This document shows positions 1 through 8,913 of a stretch of 63,761 bases of DNA, in pieces. The notes under the pieces were generated by a model that ran no database searches, had not been told where the DNA came from, and worked only from the letters and a program-made list of their open reading frames with translations. The stretch is from Bacillus salacetis (GTDB taxonomy: Bacteria > Bacillota > Bacilli > Bacillales > Bacillaceae_B): assembly GCF_003581585.1 (NCBI RefSeq), contig NZ_QXIR01000027.1:1-63761 (forward strand). Direction: 5' to 3'. Made by a program: the position numbers and the translations under genes. The first letter of the stretch is position 1. Every line of letters begins with the position of its first letter.

Positions 1-37
1 GAAGCAAAGCTGACTAAACCCAGCTTTGCTTCTTTTT
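1..37 (+). terminator. Intrinsic terminator of an upstream gene
   Basis: A perfect 12-bp stem (1-12 with 21-32, GAAGCAAAGCTG paired to CAGCTTTGCTTC) is followed by a T run at 33-37. It ends a plus-strand gene lying before the window. The T tract doubles as the left target-site copy of the mobile repeat that starts at 41. Confidence 0.8.
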
Positions 38-40
38 ATT

Positions 41-238
41 GGCTCTTTTCGTAAACTTTGTTGCTATTCAATATAAATTTCAAATAACATCCTGGTATAT
101 CGGCGTAAAAACCCCGGTGATAAGATAAGGAAAGAAAAGAGCTGCTCGTTTTTTTTCCGAGAGTAAAACCTTTGACTACAAGGGAAAAATCCGGCACCTG
201 GGATTTTTCCGAAAGCAACAATATATGCGAAAACAGCC
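41..238 (-). mobile_element. MITE-like repeat, copy 1 (full length, 198 bp)
   Basis: It begins GGCTCTTTTCGTAAAC and ends with the inverted version, GCGAAAACAGCC. The 8 bases on each side, 33-40 and 239-246, are both TTTTTATT, a perfect target-site duplication. No transposase is encoded. The interior is the same as the copies at 19595, 44948 and 49419, in reverse orientation. Short ORFs inside it are not conserved between copies and are not called as genes. Confidence 0.85.
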
Positions 239-446
239 TTTTTATTTTCGCAGGAAAAATCCTTTACTTCTTTAGCTTCCAATTTAATTTAATTTCAAAA
301 GATGTCCTGGCATTTAGCCGTAAAACCCGGGTAAGCAGGAAAGAAAAAAACTGCTCCTTCTATTACGGTATAACCTTGGACTATAAGGGGGAAAAATCCA
401 CACTTGGGATTTTCCCTAAAAGCAGCAATAAATGTGAAGACAGCTT
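239..446 (-). mobile_element. Older, decayed copy of the same repeat
   Basis: The interior motifs of the repeat recur in the same order as in copy 1: a TTTCAAA...CCTGG segment, a GGAAAGAAAA...CTGCTC segment, GGGGGAAAAATCC, and GAAGACAGC at the end. Many substitutions are present and the left terminus is missing. Copy 1 appears to have inserted at its left edge, so the pair is nested. It stops 1-2 bases before the cheV stop codon. Confidence 0.6.
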
Positions 447-447
447 T

Positions 448-1347
448 TTATAAAATATATTTGTCGATTTTCATTACGAGCTCATTAATCTGCGGCTTGC
501 TTATCTGATCCTCCGCTCCTACCTTTTCTCCTTTGTGTTTCAGATCATCGGTAATCAGAGAAGAGAAGATAATGACAGGAATCTGTTTTAAACGTTGATT
601 CTCTTTTATTTTTTTCGTCAAATGATGTCCATCCATCTGAGGCATTTCGATATCGGTGATGACTAAGCTGACTTCCGCCTCCTTTTCTTCGGCAGAAGCC
701 AAAGAGACAAGAAATTCATAAGCATCTTTTCCATTTTCAAAAAAATCGACATTTTCGTAGCCCGCTTCCGCAAGTGTATCATTCAGAAGCTTTCTGAGGA
801 GTGGGGAGTCTTCTGCAGCAACGATCCTTTTGGTTGACCTCGTTCTCTTTCCTAACTTTTTTACCTCATCCACCCTGATACCCGCCTCAGGATTGATTTC
901 AGCCATTATGCTTTCAAAATCAAGCAGAAGCAGCATGTTTTCTCCTTTTTTGATAACACCAATAACTTTGGATTCTGAACCTTGATATATATTCGAAGGT
1001 TTTTCAATCTGCTCCCAAGAGATTCTGTGTATCTGAGTGACATTATTCACATGGAATACTACTCTCTGTTGATTGAACTCCGTAACTATGTACTTATCCT
1101 GGCTTGCGGACTCCGCTGAAGCTCCCAAAACCTTCATCATATCGATGACTGGAAGGACTTCTCCCCTTAACTGAATGATCCCCTCCATATATGGATGTGC
1201 ATGGGGAATTGCCGTTACAGGCTGAGGCTGTATTATTTCCTTTACTTTGATGACATTTATCCCGTATTTATTTCTTCCTGCTTCAAACTCCACTATTTCC
1301 AATTCATTTGTTCCTGATTCCAGCAGGATTCCTTTATCTTCTGCCAC
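448..1347 (-). CDS. cheV: Chemotaxis coupling protein CheV
   Basis: CheV links chemoreceptors to the CheA kinase and contributes to adaptation. The 299-residue product has an N-terminal CheW-like domain (about residues 15-150, with the IQLRGEVLPVIDM strand) fused to a C-terminal receiver domain (about 170-299). The receiver shows the acidic pair in AAEDS, the phospho-acceptor aspartate in VITDIEMPQMDG and the conserved lysine in ISKPQ. Length matches B. subtilis CheV. A sigma-D-like -10 lies upstream. In B. subtilis cheV neighbours patA; here corA lies between them. Confidence 0.95.
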   Translation of the reverse strand: MAEDKGILLESGTNELEIVEFEAGRNKYGINVIKVKEIIQPQPVTAIPHAHPYMEGIIQLRGEVLPVIDMMKVLGASAESASQDKYIVTEFNQQRVVFHVNNVTQIHRISWEQIEKPSNIYQGSESKVIGVIKKGENMLLLLDFESIMAEINPEAGIRVDEVKKLGKRTRSTKRIVAAEDSPLLRKLLNDTLAEAGYENVDFFENGKDAYEFLVSLASAEEKEAEVSLVITDIEMPQMDGHHLTKKIKENQRLKQIPVIIFSSLITDDLKHKGEKVGAEDQISKPQINELVMKIDKYIL

Positions 1348-1390
1348 TTTTCAGCATCCTTCCTTTTTTCGATAATAGACCCTACAATTT

Positions 1391-1398
1391 ATATCGGC
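1391..1398 (-). promoter_or_regulatory. Sigma-D-type -10 element of cheV
   Basis: The minus strand reads GCCGATAT, an exact match to the flagellar sigma-D -10, about 45 bases before the cheV start. The -35 is weak: CAGA stands where TAAA is expected. cheV is known to be sigma-D dependent in B. subtilis, which supports the call. Confidence 0.5.
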
Positions 1399-1462
1399 AT
1401 CCATCAGTCATTCTGAAGACTTTCAGCGTTGGGCTCAAACAGGTTTTTATTTTTCAAACAAG

Positions 1463-1490
1463 AAAATCCCCCTTCTACTGAGGGGAATCT
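1463..1490 (-). terminator. Terminator of corA
   Basis: On the minus strand GATTCCCC pairs with GGGGGATT and is followed by TTTTC, directly after the corA stop. Confidence 0.6.
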
Positions 1491-1491
1491 T

Positions 1492-2487
1492 CTATTTTAA
1501 CCTTATTTTCCTGCGCTTTTTCTTTTTCCTAATGCCAAAATGAAGCCAGCCAATCCTCACAAAGAATGCAAACATCCCCAGTGCGATTATTCCCATAACT
1601 GCCAGTACGATAAAATAGGCATTTCTCTCATCGAGTTCGGGCATGTAGGAAAAATTCATTCCATACAGACCCGCGATGAATGTCAAAGGCATGAATATAG
1701 TTGTAATCACAGTCAAAGTCATCATGATATTGTTCATTTTGTCCGAATTGACGGACAAATAATTATCCCTGATGTCAGAAGAAAATTCCCTATAGGATTC
1801 AAGCATCTCCACAAGCTTCAGCAAATGATCATACACATCATTATAATAAAGATGATGTTCTTTCAGGAAGTGCAGCTTTCCTGAATTAAGGATCCGGTAC
1901 ATCAAGTCCCTCATCGGAATCAGGGACCTCCGAAGCTTTGACATATCATGCCTGATATCAAACAGCCTTTCCAGCATGACAGACGTGCTGGAGTTTTCCA
2001 GGACGTCTTCCACTTGGTTGAGCCTGTCTTCAATTTTATAGACCAGCGGAAAGAATTCATCGACAAGCCCGTCGATTATTTCATGCATGATATTATAGGT
2101 TGTATATTTACCCTTTCTCCCAACATCATGTTTCTGCCAAATTGTATCGACAACCTTTACTGGCTGTTTATGAAATGTAACAATGTACTGGTCGCTGACA
2201 AACATATTGACTTCATGGAAATCAAGTGTGGCAGGATTAATGGTATGCAGCAAAAGAAAGAAATAGTCATCATAGAAATCCAATTTTGGCCTTTCACTGA
2301 AATCCTCCAAACAATCCTCAACAGCAAGCGGATGAAATCCGAAGAAATCCCGCAGGAGCTTCATTTCATCCTCCTCAGGCTGGGCAAAATCAACCCAAAA
2401 CCATTTCACATCTTCTCTATGTACTTCCTCGACGGGAAGATCACGCCTTACTTCTCCATTTACGTTGATAACAGTCGTTCTGATCAT
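1492..2487 (-). CDS. corA: CorA-family Mg2+/Co2+ transporter
   Basis: A 331-residue CorA-type divalent cation channel of the cytoplasmic membrane. A long cytoplasmic N-terminal domain (about 1-265) is followed by two transmembrane helices. The signature YGMNF ends the first helix (near residue 275), followed by the periplasmic-loop acidic stretch PELDE and the second helix. The C-terminus is very basic (KKKKRRKIRLK). No accessory genes are adjacent; patA is divergent. Confidence 0.93.
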   Translation of the reverse strand: MIRTTVINVNGEVRRDLPVEEVHREDVKWFWVDFAQPEEDEMKLLRDFFGFHPLAVEDCLEDFSERPKLDFYDDYFFLLLHTINPATLDFHEVNMFVSDQYIVTFHKQPVKVVDTIWQKHDVGRKGKYTTYNIMHEIIDGLVDEFFPLVYKIEDRLNQVEDVLENSSTSVMLERLFDIRHDMSKLRRSLIPMRDLMYRILNSGKLHFLKEHHLYYNDVYDHLLKLVEMLESYREFSSDIRDNYLSVNSDKMNNIMMTLTVITTIFMPLTFIAGLYGMNFSYMPELDERNAYFIVLAVMGIIALGMFAFFVRIGWLHFGIRKKKKRRKIRLK

Positions 2488-2629
2488 GATTAGCTCCCTG
2501 ATTCTTTTATATTATTTCCCTCTTCCTTTCTAACATTACCCAAAACCTGTACAGACTAATCTAAACTATCGTTTTAGCAGTCATCTCTATGGTAAAATAT
2601 GAAGCAAGTTAGAAAGAGAAGGTGTTAGT

Positions 2630-3796
2630 ATGGAGCATTTAATCAATAAGCAGGTACAACAGATTGAAATTTCGGGTATCCGCAGGTTCTTCAATCTGGT
2701 TGCCGGTATTGAGGGCATGGTATCCCTCACCCTTGGCCAGCCGGATTTCCCTACCCCGGCCCATGTTAAAGAGGCTGCCAAAACGGCCATAGATGCCGGT
2801 TTTACCAACTATACCCACAATGCAGGATTCTTGGAACTCAGGGAAGCAGCTTCCGAATTTTACAGAAAAAAATACAACGTCTCGTTCAGCCCTGATTCGG
2901 AAGTCATCATTACCAATGGCGCTTCACAAGGAATCGACTCTGCTTTGAGAACCATCCTTAATGAGGGTGATGAAGTAATCCTGCCAGGCCCGGTATATCC
3001 AGGATATGAACCCATCATCAGATTATGCGGGGCCACGCCAGTCATTGCAGATACTGTTCAAAACGGATTCAAACTGGATGCAGGAGTATTAAAAGAATAC
3101 ATAACGTGCCGCACTAAGTGCATCATACTGCCATATCCCTCCAACCCTACCGGTGTAAGCCTTACACCCCGGGAACTGGAGGAGATCGCGGAGCTTTTAA
3201 GGGGAAAAGAAGTTTTCATTCTTGCAGATGAAATTTACAGTGAACTGACATATGACAGGAAGCACATTTCCATTGCCTCCTATTTAAAGGAACAGACTAT
3301 TGTCATTAACGGACTATCGAAATCCCATTCAATGACAGGCTGGAGAATAGGAATGGTGTTTGCTCCGGAAAATATCGCAAAACATATTCTGAAAGTCCAT
3401 CAATACAATGTATCCTGTGCATCATCAATCTCTCAAAAAGCAGCTTTTGAAGCTTTAACAAACGGAATAGATGATGCGGATGATATGAGGAATGAGTATA
3501 AGAAGAGAAGGGATTTTGTTTCAGGGAAATTGACCGCTATGGGCTTTGATATCATACTTCCAGACGGTGCTTTTTACTTCTTCGTCAAGGTCCCTGATAT
3601 TTACCAGGGCGATTCCTTCTCGTTTGCCCTCACATTGGCTCAACAGTACAAAACAGGGGTAGTCCCGGGCAGCAGCTTTTCAAGTGCCGGTGAGGGCTTC
3701 TTCAGACTTTCATACGCCTGTTCCATGGAAGAACTGAAAATGGGCATGGAAAGGCTCGAGGCTTTCCTAAGAGACCTTGGATTGAAATCACACTAA
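2630..3796 (+). CDS. patA: PLP-dependent aminotransferase (PatA-like)
   Basis: A class I/II aminotransferase of 388 residues. B. subtilis PatA acts as N-acetyl-LL-diaminopimelate aminotransferase in lysine/meso-DAP synthesis. Seen here: the Y-x-x-NPTG turn (YPSNPTGVS), DEIYSELTYD with the PLP-contacting Asp/Tyr, the Schiff-base lysine in GLSKSHSMTGWRIG, and the carboxylate-binding arginine in FFRLSYA. The start has an upstream GAGAAGGTG ribosome site. Substrate is inferred from synteny with cheV. Confidence 0.88.
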   Translation: MEHLINKQVQQIEISGIRRFFNLVAGIEGMVSLTLGQPDFPTPAHVKEAAKTAIDAGFTNYTHNAGFLELREAASEFYRKKYNVSFSPDSEVIITNGASQGIDSALRTILNEGDEVILPGPVYPGYEPIIRLCGATPVIADTVQNGFKLDAGVLKEYITCRTKCIILPYPSNPTGVSLTPRELEEIAELLRGKEVFILADEIYSELTYDRKHISIASYLKEQTIVINGLSKSHSMTGWRIGMVFAPENIAKHILKVHQYNVSCASSISQKAAFEALTNGIDDADDMRNEYKKRRDFVSGKLTAMGFDIILPDGAFYFFVKVPDIYQGDSFSFALTLAQQYKTGVVPGSSFSSAGEGFFRLSYACSMEELKMGMERLEAFLRDLGLKSH

Positions 3797-3805
3797 ATGC
3801 CAAAC

Positions 3806-3842
3806 AACGCAAAAAAAGGACTGAATGTCCTTTTTTTGCGTT
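3806..3842 (+). terminator. Terminator of patA
   Basis: A perfect 16-bp stem (AACGCAAAAAAAGGAC against its complement) around a 5-base loop, with T7 in the descending arm, 10 bases after the patA stop. Confidence 0.85.
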
Positions 3843-3886
3843 TAGAGTTATTGACCCTCATCCCGTTGTTTTTTAGAAGCTCTCTC

Positions 3887-4024
3887 TTATTTAGCTTTTT
3901 CTTTTTGAGCCTTATTTGCGGCTGCACTTCCAAATTCATGTGCAAACTCCTGGTCAATAACTGCCGAGTCAAAGCCTTTTTTATTCTTCTGTTCAGGATC
4001 ATTCTTTTTGGTGCACTTCGCCAT
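3887..4024 (-). CDS. Tiny lysine-rich protein with an EFAHEFG motif (SASP-like?)
   Basis: A 45-residue product starting MAKCTKK and ending KAQKEKAK. The start is preceded by GAGG at good spacing. The middle, DQEFAHEFGSAAANK, resembles the EIA(S/E)EFG and EFASET sites cut by the spore protease GPR in small acid-soluble proteins. Two similar small genes lie at 29642-29948. No domain family is recognised; a role in spores is inference only. Confidence 0.55.
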   Translation of the reverse strand: MAKCTKKNDPEQKNKKGFDSAVIDQEFAHEFGSAAANKAQKEKAK

Positions 4025-4108
4025 TCCGTTCATCCTCTATAAAACATCTCTCAGCGGTTTATCGACTTGTACCGCTTAACCTGTATTTTCGGGATGAATC
4101 GTATAAGT

Positions 4109-4984
4109 TTATTCTTTCCATAATTTTATCAATGCCTGTGTTCCATCATTTTCAGCACCCATTGATTTCAGTTCATCATACATCTCTTTTGCCAGTGATA
4201 AACCAGGCAAGGATAATGCCATTCTCTCACCTTCTTCCAATGCAATACCCATATCTTTTATGAAGTGCTTAACAAAGAATCCTGGTTCATAATTTTCAGA
4301 AACCATTCTGGGGGCAAGGTTGGACAGGGACCAGCTTCCTGCAGCACCCCCTGCTATCGATTTCAATACTTGTTCTACGTCCAGTCCTGCTCTTTTTGCA
4401 TATACAAGAGCCTCGCAGACACCAATCATATTGGAAGCTATTGCAATCTGGTTAGCCATCTTAGTATGCTGTCCGGCTCCAGCTTCGCCCTGGCGGCGGA
4501 TATTATCCCCGAATGTCTCCATAAAGGGCAGAGCTTTCTCGAATATGTCAGCTTCTCCGCCAACCATGATAGAAAGAGTACCATTCTTTGCACCTGTATC
4601 CCCACCGGAAACCGGTGCGTCAAGGGTATGTATATCAAGGTGGCTTGCTTTCATATAGATTTCCCTTGCCAAGCTTGGTTTCGAGGTTGTCATATCCACT
4701 GCTATCAAGCCTTTTTTCCCGTTTTCTAAAATGCCTTTCTCTCCGAAATAAATTTCTTCCACATCTTGGGGGTAGCCCACTATTGTAAACAGGATATCAA
4801 CTGATGAAGCCAGCTCTGCAGGGGATGGACTCCATTTTGCCCCTTGTCCAATCAGATCCCGTGCCTTTTCTTTCGTCCTGGTGAAAACATAAAGATTTTT
4901 GTATTTATTCAGAAGATGCTGTGCCATACTTTTCCCCATTACTCCAGTACCGATGAACCCTACCTTTGTCGTTTCCATTTTCAT
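4109..4984 (-). CDS. ykwC: NAD(P)-dependent beta-hydroxyacid dehydrogenase (YkwC-like)
   Basis: A 291-residue member of the 3-hydroxyisobutyrate/6-phosphogluconate dehydrogenase superfamily. The Rossmann motif GFIGTGVMG starts near residue 9, and DAPVSGGDTGAKNGTL is the substrate-binding signature. The catalytic lysine lies in GQHTKMANQIAI (near residue 170). GGAGGAAG precedes the start by 3-8 bases. B. subtilis ykwC lies in the same region, between ptsHI and patA. Substrate unknown. Confidence 0.88.
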   Translation of the reverse strand: MKMETTKVGFIGTGVMGKSMAQHLLNKYKNLYVFTRTKEKARDLIGQGAKWSPSPAELASSVDILFTIVGYPQDVEEIYFGEKGILENGKKGLIAVDMTTSKPSLAREIYMKASHLDIHTLDAPVSGGDTGAKNGTLSIMVGGEADIFEKALPFMETFGDNIRRQGEAGAGQHTKMANQIAIASNMIGVCEALVYAKRAGLDVEQVLKSIAGGAAGSWSLSNLAPRMVSENYEPGFFVKHFIKDMGIALEEGERMALSLPGLSLAKEMYDELKSMGAENDGTQALIKLWKE

Positions 4985-5074
4985 CTTCTTCCTCCAGGTT
5001 TTTTTACCGTAATTATAAAGAATTTTTGCAGTTAATGATAATCAAATGCCTCGCTAAGTACAAAGTTATGAAAA

Positions 5075-5149
5075 TAAAAAAAGGACCTGAATTAACAGGT
5101 CAAAAGGAAAAGGGGGTTGTAAAAAAGAGAATCTCCAACTTTATGCTTG
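5075..5149 (-). ncRNA. Candidate small RNA with a C-rich stretch
   Basis: Minus strand: a promoter-like TTTACT (5177-5182), 16-bp spacer and TATCCT (5155-5160) point to a start near 5149. About 40 bases later comes the unpaired pyrimidine run ACAACCCCCTTTTCCTTTT. Then follows a compact terminator, GACCTG-TTAATT-CAGGTC with T7 (5077-5101). No ORF fits. A C-rich run just before a terminator is the layout of Bacillus sRNAs that pair with Shine-Dalgarno sites (FsrA class). Detected by eye only. Confidence 0.35.
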
Positions 5150-5221
5150 TTATAAGGATACCCCCCCTCTCAGGAAAGTAAACCTCTTTTTTAAAAAAAA
5201 GATTTTTCAATTTCCCCTTCA

Positions 5222-5235
5222 AAAAAGCGCTTACA
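5222..5235. promoter_or_regulatory. cre-like site (CcpA)
   Basis: AAAAAGCGCTTACA matches the catabolite-responsive consensus TGWAANCGNTNWCA except for the first two bases. It lies between ptsI and the sRNA candidate, about 40 bases upstream of the latter's -35. Function unproven. Confidence 0.3.
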
Positions 5236-5267
5236 TGTTTTATAATATTTATGGCTGTTGAAAATAA

Positions 5268-5295
5268 AAAAACCAGGTGCCTGAACACCTGGTAA
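5268..5295 (-). terminator. Terminator of ptsHI
   Basis: ACCAGGTG (5272-5279) pairs with CACCTGGT (5286-5293). On the minus strand T7 follows immediately. It lies about 90 bases after the ptsI stop. Confidence 0.75.
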
Positions 5296-5382
5296 AGCGG
5301 GAAAAGTGAGATTGAAAAGGCTGAGTAAGTCTGTTGCAAATACAGTACTTATTACTCACAGTTCCCTGGACAAATCTTATCT

Positions 5383-7101
5383 TTATTCATTAATCACTTT
5401 TTTGACAGCCTCAATTACACTGTCGTTTGTATCAAGCTGAAGTACTTCCTGCGCAAGGTTTTCCATATCAGCTTTAGTCAGATTACGGATTTGCGAACGC
5501 GCCTTCAAAATGGAAGTGGCACTCATTGAGAATTCATCCAGACCCAATCCAAGCAGGATAGGGATCGCGATTTCATCTCCGGCCATTTCACCGCACATAC
5601 CAGCCCATTTTCCTTCTTTATGAGCCGCGTCAATAACCATCTTGACCAAACGCAATATAGCCGGGTTGTAAGGCTGGTATAGATAAGAAACACGCTCATT
5701 CATGCGATCGGCAGCCATTGTATACTGAATGAGGTCGTTTGTGCCTATTGAAAAGAAGTCAACCTCTTTCGCAAACACATCCGCCATGACTGCTGTCGAT
5801 GGAATCTCCACCATGATACCGACTTCAATGGAATCAGCGATCTTTGTACCTGTGTCTGCCAGCTTTGATTTCTCTTCCTCTAAGATGGACTTAGCTTCCC
5901 TGAATTCATTCAGGTTTGAAATCATCGGGAACATGATTTTCAAGTTTCCATAACTGCTTGCTCTGAGCAAAGCCCTCAATTGAGTCCGAAAAATGCTCTG
6001 TTCATCCAGACATAGACGAATCGCACGGTATCCAAGGAAAGGATTCATTTCTTTCGGAAGGTCGAGATATGGCAGTTCCTTGTCTCCGCCAACATCCAAA
6101 GTCCTCACCACTACAGGCTTGTCTCCCATTCCTTCAAGGACAGCCTTATAGGCTTCGAATTGTTCCTCTTCACTAGGAAGCTCGTTTCTTCCCATGTATA
6201 GAAATTCTGTACGATACAGGCCGACAGCTTCACCGCCATTATTGATGACACCTTCAAGATCTTTCGGTGTGCCGATATTGGCCGCCAGTTCCACATGAGT
6301 GCCATCAGCCGAAACTGTCTTTTCATTGACCAGTTTAGCCCATTCGGCTTTTTGCTTCTCATATTGTTCATATTCATTTTTATAATGATTAACCACTTCT
6401 TGCGTAGGATTGATATGTACTTCACCATTCAATCCATCTACGATCACAAGATCACCATTTTTAATCTCTGAAGTGACTTCTTTTGTACCGACTACAGCAG
6501 GGATTTCCATGGAACGGGCCATGATGGCTGAATGAGAAGTCCTGCCTCCGATGTCAGTAGTGAAGCCTTTGACAAATTCCCTGTTTAATTGAGCTGTGTC
6601 TGAAGGGGTCAAATCTTCCGCTATGATGATGACTTCTTCTGAAATCATGCTTGGATTTGAAACCTGGACACCCAGAAGATGGGAAAGGACACGCTTCGTC
6701 ACATCCCGGATATCCGCTGCACGCTCCCTCATATACTCGTTATCCATGCTTTCAAACATAGAAACGAACATGTCGGCTGTGTCTTTAAGGGATGCCTCTG
6801 CATTAAGGCTTTCATTCTTAATTTTATCTTCGATGGGCGCTATAAGCTCGGGATCACTCAGGACCAGTAAATGGGCATCGAAAATGGCCGCTTTATCAGC
6901 ACCAAGATCAACATTTGCTTTTTCCCTGATTGTTTCCAATTCAGAAGTGGAGGTCGCAAGTGCTTCTCTGAAACGGTTCACTTCTGCCTCTGTGTCCCCT
7001 ACTTCTTTTCTTTCCACTGAAAGGTCAGGTTCTACAAGAAGGTATGCTTTTGCAATGGCGATGCCATTCGATGCCGCAATTCCTTTAAGCATGCTTGACA
7101 T
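5383..7101 (-). CDS. ptsI: PTS Enzyme I (phosphoenolpyruvate-protein phosphotransferase)
   Basis: Enzyme I takes phosphate from PEP and passes it to HPr for all PTS sugars. The 572-residue product has the N-terminal HPr-binding/phosphohistidine domain with the active histidine in [13 protein letters not shown] (about residue 190). The C-terminal PEP-binding TIM barrel includes [14 protein letters not shown] and the active cysteine region GMCGEMAGD. The ATG shares one base with the ptsH stop (TAATG), so translation is coupled. Confidence 0.97.
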   Translation of the reverse strand: MSSMLKGIAASNGIAIAKAYLLVEPDLSVERKEVGDTEAEVNRFREALATSTSELETIREKANVDLGADKAAIFDAHLLVLSDPELIAPIEDKIKNESLNAEASLKDTADMFVSMFESMDNEYMRERAADIRDVTKRVLSHLLGVQVSNPSMISEEVIIIAEDLTPSDTAQLNREFVKGFTTDIGGRTSHSAIMARSMEIPAVVGTKEVTSEIKNGDLVIVDGLNGEVHINPTQEVVNHYKNEYEQYEKQKAEWAKLVNEKTVSADGTHVELAANIGTPKDLEGVINNGGEAVGLYRTEFLYMGRNELPSEEEQFEAYKAVLEGMGDKPVVVRTLDVGGDKELPYLDLPKEMNPFLGYRAIRLCLDEQSIFRTQLRALLRASSYGNLKIMFPMISNLNEFREAKSILEEEKSKLADTGTKIADSIEVGIMVEIPSTAVMADVFAKEVDFFSIGTNDLIQYTMAADRMNERVSYLYQPYNPAILRLVKMVIDAAHKEGKWAGMCGEMAGDEIAIPILLGLGLDEFSMSATSILKARSQIRNLTKADMENLAQEVLQLDTNDSVIEAVKKVINE

Positions 7102-7367
7102 TACTCTGCAAGCCCTTCTTTTTTCAGTGTTTCTTCAAGGCTGTTCAATGCTTCTTCCTCATCGCTTCCTTCAGTGATGATAGTAATATCTGCACCTTTT
7201 CCTACGCCAAGAGACATAACACCCATGATTGATTTAAGGTTTACTTTCTTTTCTTTATATTGAAGATGTACTTCAGAATCAAATTTGCTTGCTGTTTGTA
7301 CTAGTAATGTTGCAGGACGGGCATGGATACCTGTATCAGCTGTTACTGTAAATTGTTTTTGTGCCAT
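7101..7367 (-). CDS. ptsH: PTS phosphocarrier protein HPr
   Basis: An 88-residue HPr, the exact family length when started at MAQKQFTV. The codons further upstream lack a ribosome site, whereas AAGGAGA precedes this start. His15 in [11 protein letters not shown] takes phosphate from Enzyme I. Ser46 in [12 protein letters not shown] is the HPr kinase site used for CcpA-dependent catabolite repression in Firmicutes. Unlike B. subtilis, no ptsG precedes it in this window. Confidence 0.97.
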   Translation of the reverse strand: MAQKQFTVTADTGIHARPATLLVQTASKFDSEVHLQYKEKKVNLKSIMGVMSLGVGKGADITIITEGSDEEEALNSLEETLKKEGLAE

Positions 7368-7480
7368 AATTGATCTTCTCCTTAACATTTGTTTATTTTT
7401 CAGCTTTTTAATCCGGAGGGATTTTACTCCGAATCAATACCGCTTAAGTACGGGTTGTATATAAGCCTTTTCAATTTAAA

Positions 7481-7509
7481 AGAATAGCATGCAAATCGAA
7501 GTTTCACAA
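7481..7509 (-). promoter_or_regulatory. Sigma-A-like promoter of ptsHI
   Basis: Minus strand TTGTGA (7504-7509), 17-bp spacer, TATTCT (7481-7486). The rest of the 390-base gap 7389-7778 is AT-rich and shows no further gene, riboswitch or antiterminator structure that I can recognise. Confidence 0.4.
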
Positions 7510-7748
7510 TTGTAAAGCATGATATTTTTATCATTTTCATAAATTAGACATCTTATGACCAAAATCATGCATTATTTACGCTCTACTTTAGAAACATTTC
7601 TAAACATTTCGTTTTTTCGCTTTTACACTTTTCTATTGCAGTTCCCTCTTAGATTTCCCTCATGTATAGTAATTAAACGCATGAAATATAAAAAATATAC
7701 ACGCAAATGCTGACAGGGAGCACCGGTCGATAGCGGAGGTACGATGAA

Positions 7749-7781
7749 AGAGGACGAAATCCCAATGGATTCCGTCCTCTA
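7749..7781 (-). terminator. Terminator overlapping the end of the 88-aa gene
   Basis: GAGGACGAAATCCC pairs with GGATTCCGTCCTC around a 3-base loop. The stem includes the stop codon of the gene that ends at 7779. Confidence 0.6.
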
Positions 7782-8045
7782 AATACAATTTTTCACTTTT
7801 TCTTTACTATTCACAATGGAATTGTAACTGATTTTCACTTTGGATATTGTCCCTTGCAATGCGGTATCGTGGACTTCCGAAATTCCTGCGTATATATTGA
7901 CCAGATCACATACACACCTTGAAAGCAACTCTGCTGCGTTTTTCAAATCTTTCTCCTTATAATGGGCCTCGTCCTGCAGTAATTCTTCAATAATATCAAG
8001 TGCAATGCTTTTCACCTTCAATGCCTGCTCCACTTCCAAGTTCAT
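7779..8045 (-). CDS. Conserved-looking small protein, function unknown
   Basis: An 88-residue, mostly helical acidic protein with two close cysteines (RCVCDLV) and no signal peptide. It ends in KNCI. An AGGGGCGG ribosome site precedes the start and a terminator overlaps its stop, so it is likely a single-gene unit. I do not recognise its family. Confidence 0.6.
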   Translation of the reverse strand: MNLEVEQALKVKSIALDIIEELLQDEAHYKEKDLKNAAELLSRCVCDLVNIYAGISEVHDTALQGTISKVKISYNSIVNSKEKVKNCI

Positions 8046-8130
8046 TCCCGCCGCCCCTTTCTATCGATCTTTCTATTAAATTCTATGCCGGATTTAAATG
8101 ATTAGAACCGATAGAATCGAAAGCGCGGAA

Positions 8131-8913
8131 TTATCCTATTAACCTGCTGTCTTTTGTAAAAAAAGTCCTGTAGCCTAAAATCAAGAACAAAATCACTGTC
8201 AGAGAAACGCTTCCCAGGATCCCGAGAAGTATGGCGATTTGATATTCAATGGCAGTTAAGGGGCTGACACCAGATAAGATTTGTCCTGTCATCATCCCAG
8301 GCAGGAACACGATACCCATGCCAAGCATATTATTAATCGTTGGAAGTACTGCAGAATCAAATGCATTATCAATGTACGGCTTTGCAGCAGTTTGTGGTTC
8401 TGCCCCCAGCATAAGCGCCCCTTCTATCTTTTCCTTGTCAGCAATAAACCCTTGAAGCAGTGTTTTGACCCCCAGAGTGATCCCGGTCATAGAATTCCCG
8501 ATAATCATCCCGGCTATGGGGATGAAGTAGCGGGGATCATACCAAGGGGAGAAATGGATGACTATCAAATTGAAATATAAAAGGCTTGCCAGGCTGCCTG
8601 CCGCCATGGAGACGGTGATGATCACCTTCATTTGTCTGGAAAGCTTTTCCCTTACCTGTATAAACACATTCCTGACTGCAAACATCTCCATGATGAAGAT
8701 GATCAGAATTGTTAAAAGCGGATGCGGGTTATCAAAAATATATGTAAGTATGAATCCTGCAAGAATCAGCTGGATGGTCATTCTCAGTGTGGCTATGGCA
8801 ATTTGTTTCTCTCTTGATATTTTCCTTACCCTTACAATCAATAGCAGTAAAAGGACAAAAATATAAGCTGCTATAAGCCTCGCCAGCTCTATGTCTATGA
8901 TGCCGCCGTTCAA
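8131..8913 (-). CDS. FetB/UPF0014-family ABC transporter permease
   Basis: A 260-residue integral membrane protein with about six to seven hydrophobic segments. The conserved IAGMIIGNSMTGITLG and FLPGMMTGQILSGVSPLTAIEYQIAI blocks are typical of the UPF0014 (YbbM/FetB) permeases. In E. coli the FetAB pair has been linked to iron export. The start overlaps the 3' end of the ATPase gene by 4 bases, so the two form an operon. Confidence 0.85.
   Translation of the reverse strand: MNGGIIDIELARLIAAYIFVLLLLLIVRVRKISREKQIAIATLRMTIQLILAGFILTYIFDNPHPLLTILIIFIMEMFAVRNVFIQVREKLSRQMKVIITVSMAAGSLASLLYFNLIVIHFSPWYDPRYFIPIAGMIIGNSMTGITLGVKTLLQGFIADKEKIEGALMLGAEPQTAAKPYIDNAFDSAVLPTINNMLGMGIVFLPGMMTGQILSGVSPLTAIEYQIAILLGILGSVSLTVILFLILGYRTFFTKDSRLIG

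Noticed and set aside
36..453. Short ORFs (MLLSEKSQVPDFSL..., and others) at the left edge
   Set aside because: They lie within mobile repeat copies; the same frames carry stops or shifts in other copies (for example at 19613).
5021..5050. Fur box (TTAATGATAATCAAATG) for the sRNA candidate
   Set aside because: Only one half-site fits, and it lies downstream of the RNA's end rather than at its promoter.
5100..5339. 79-residue minus-strand ORF
   Set aside because: It crosses the ptsI terminator and the promoter-like and terminator elements of the sRNA candidate; no ribosome site.
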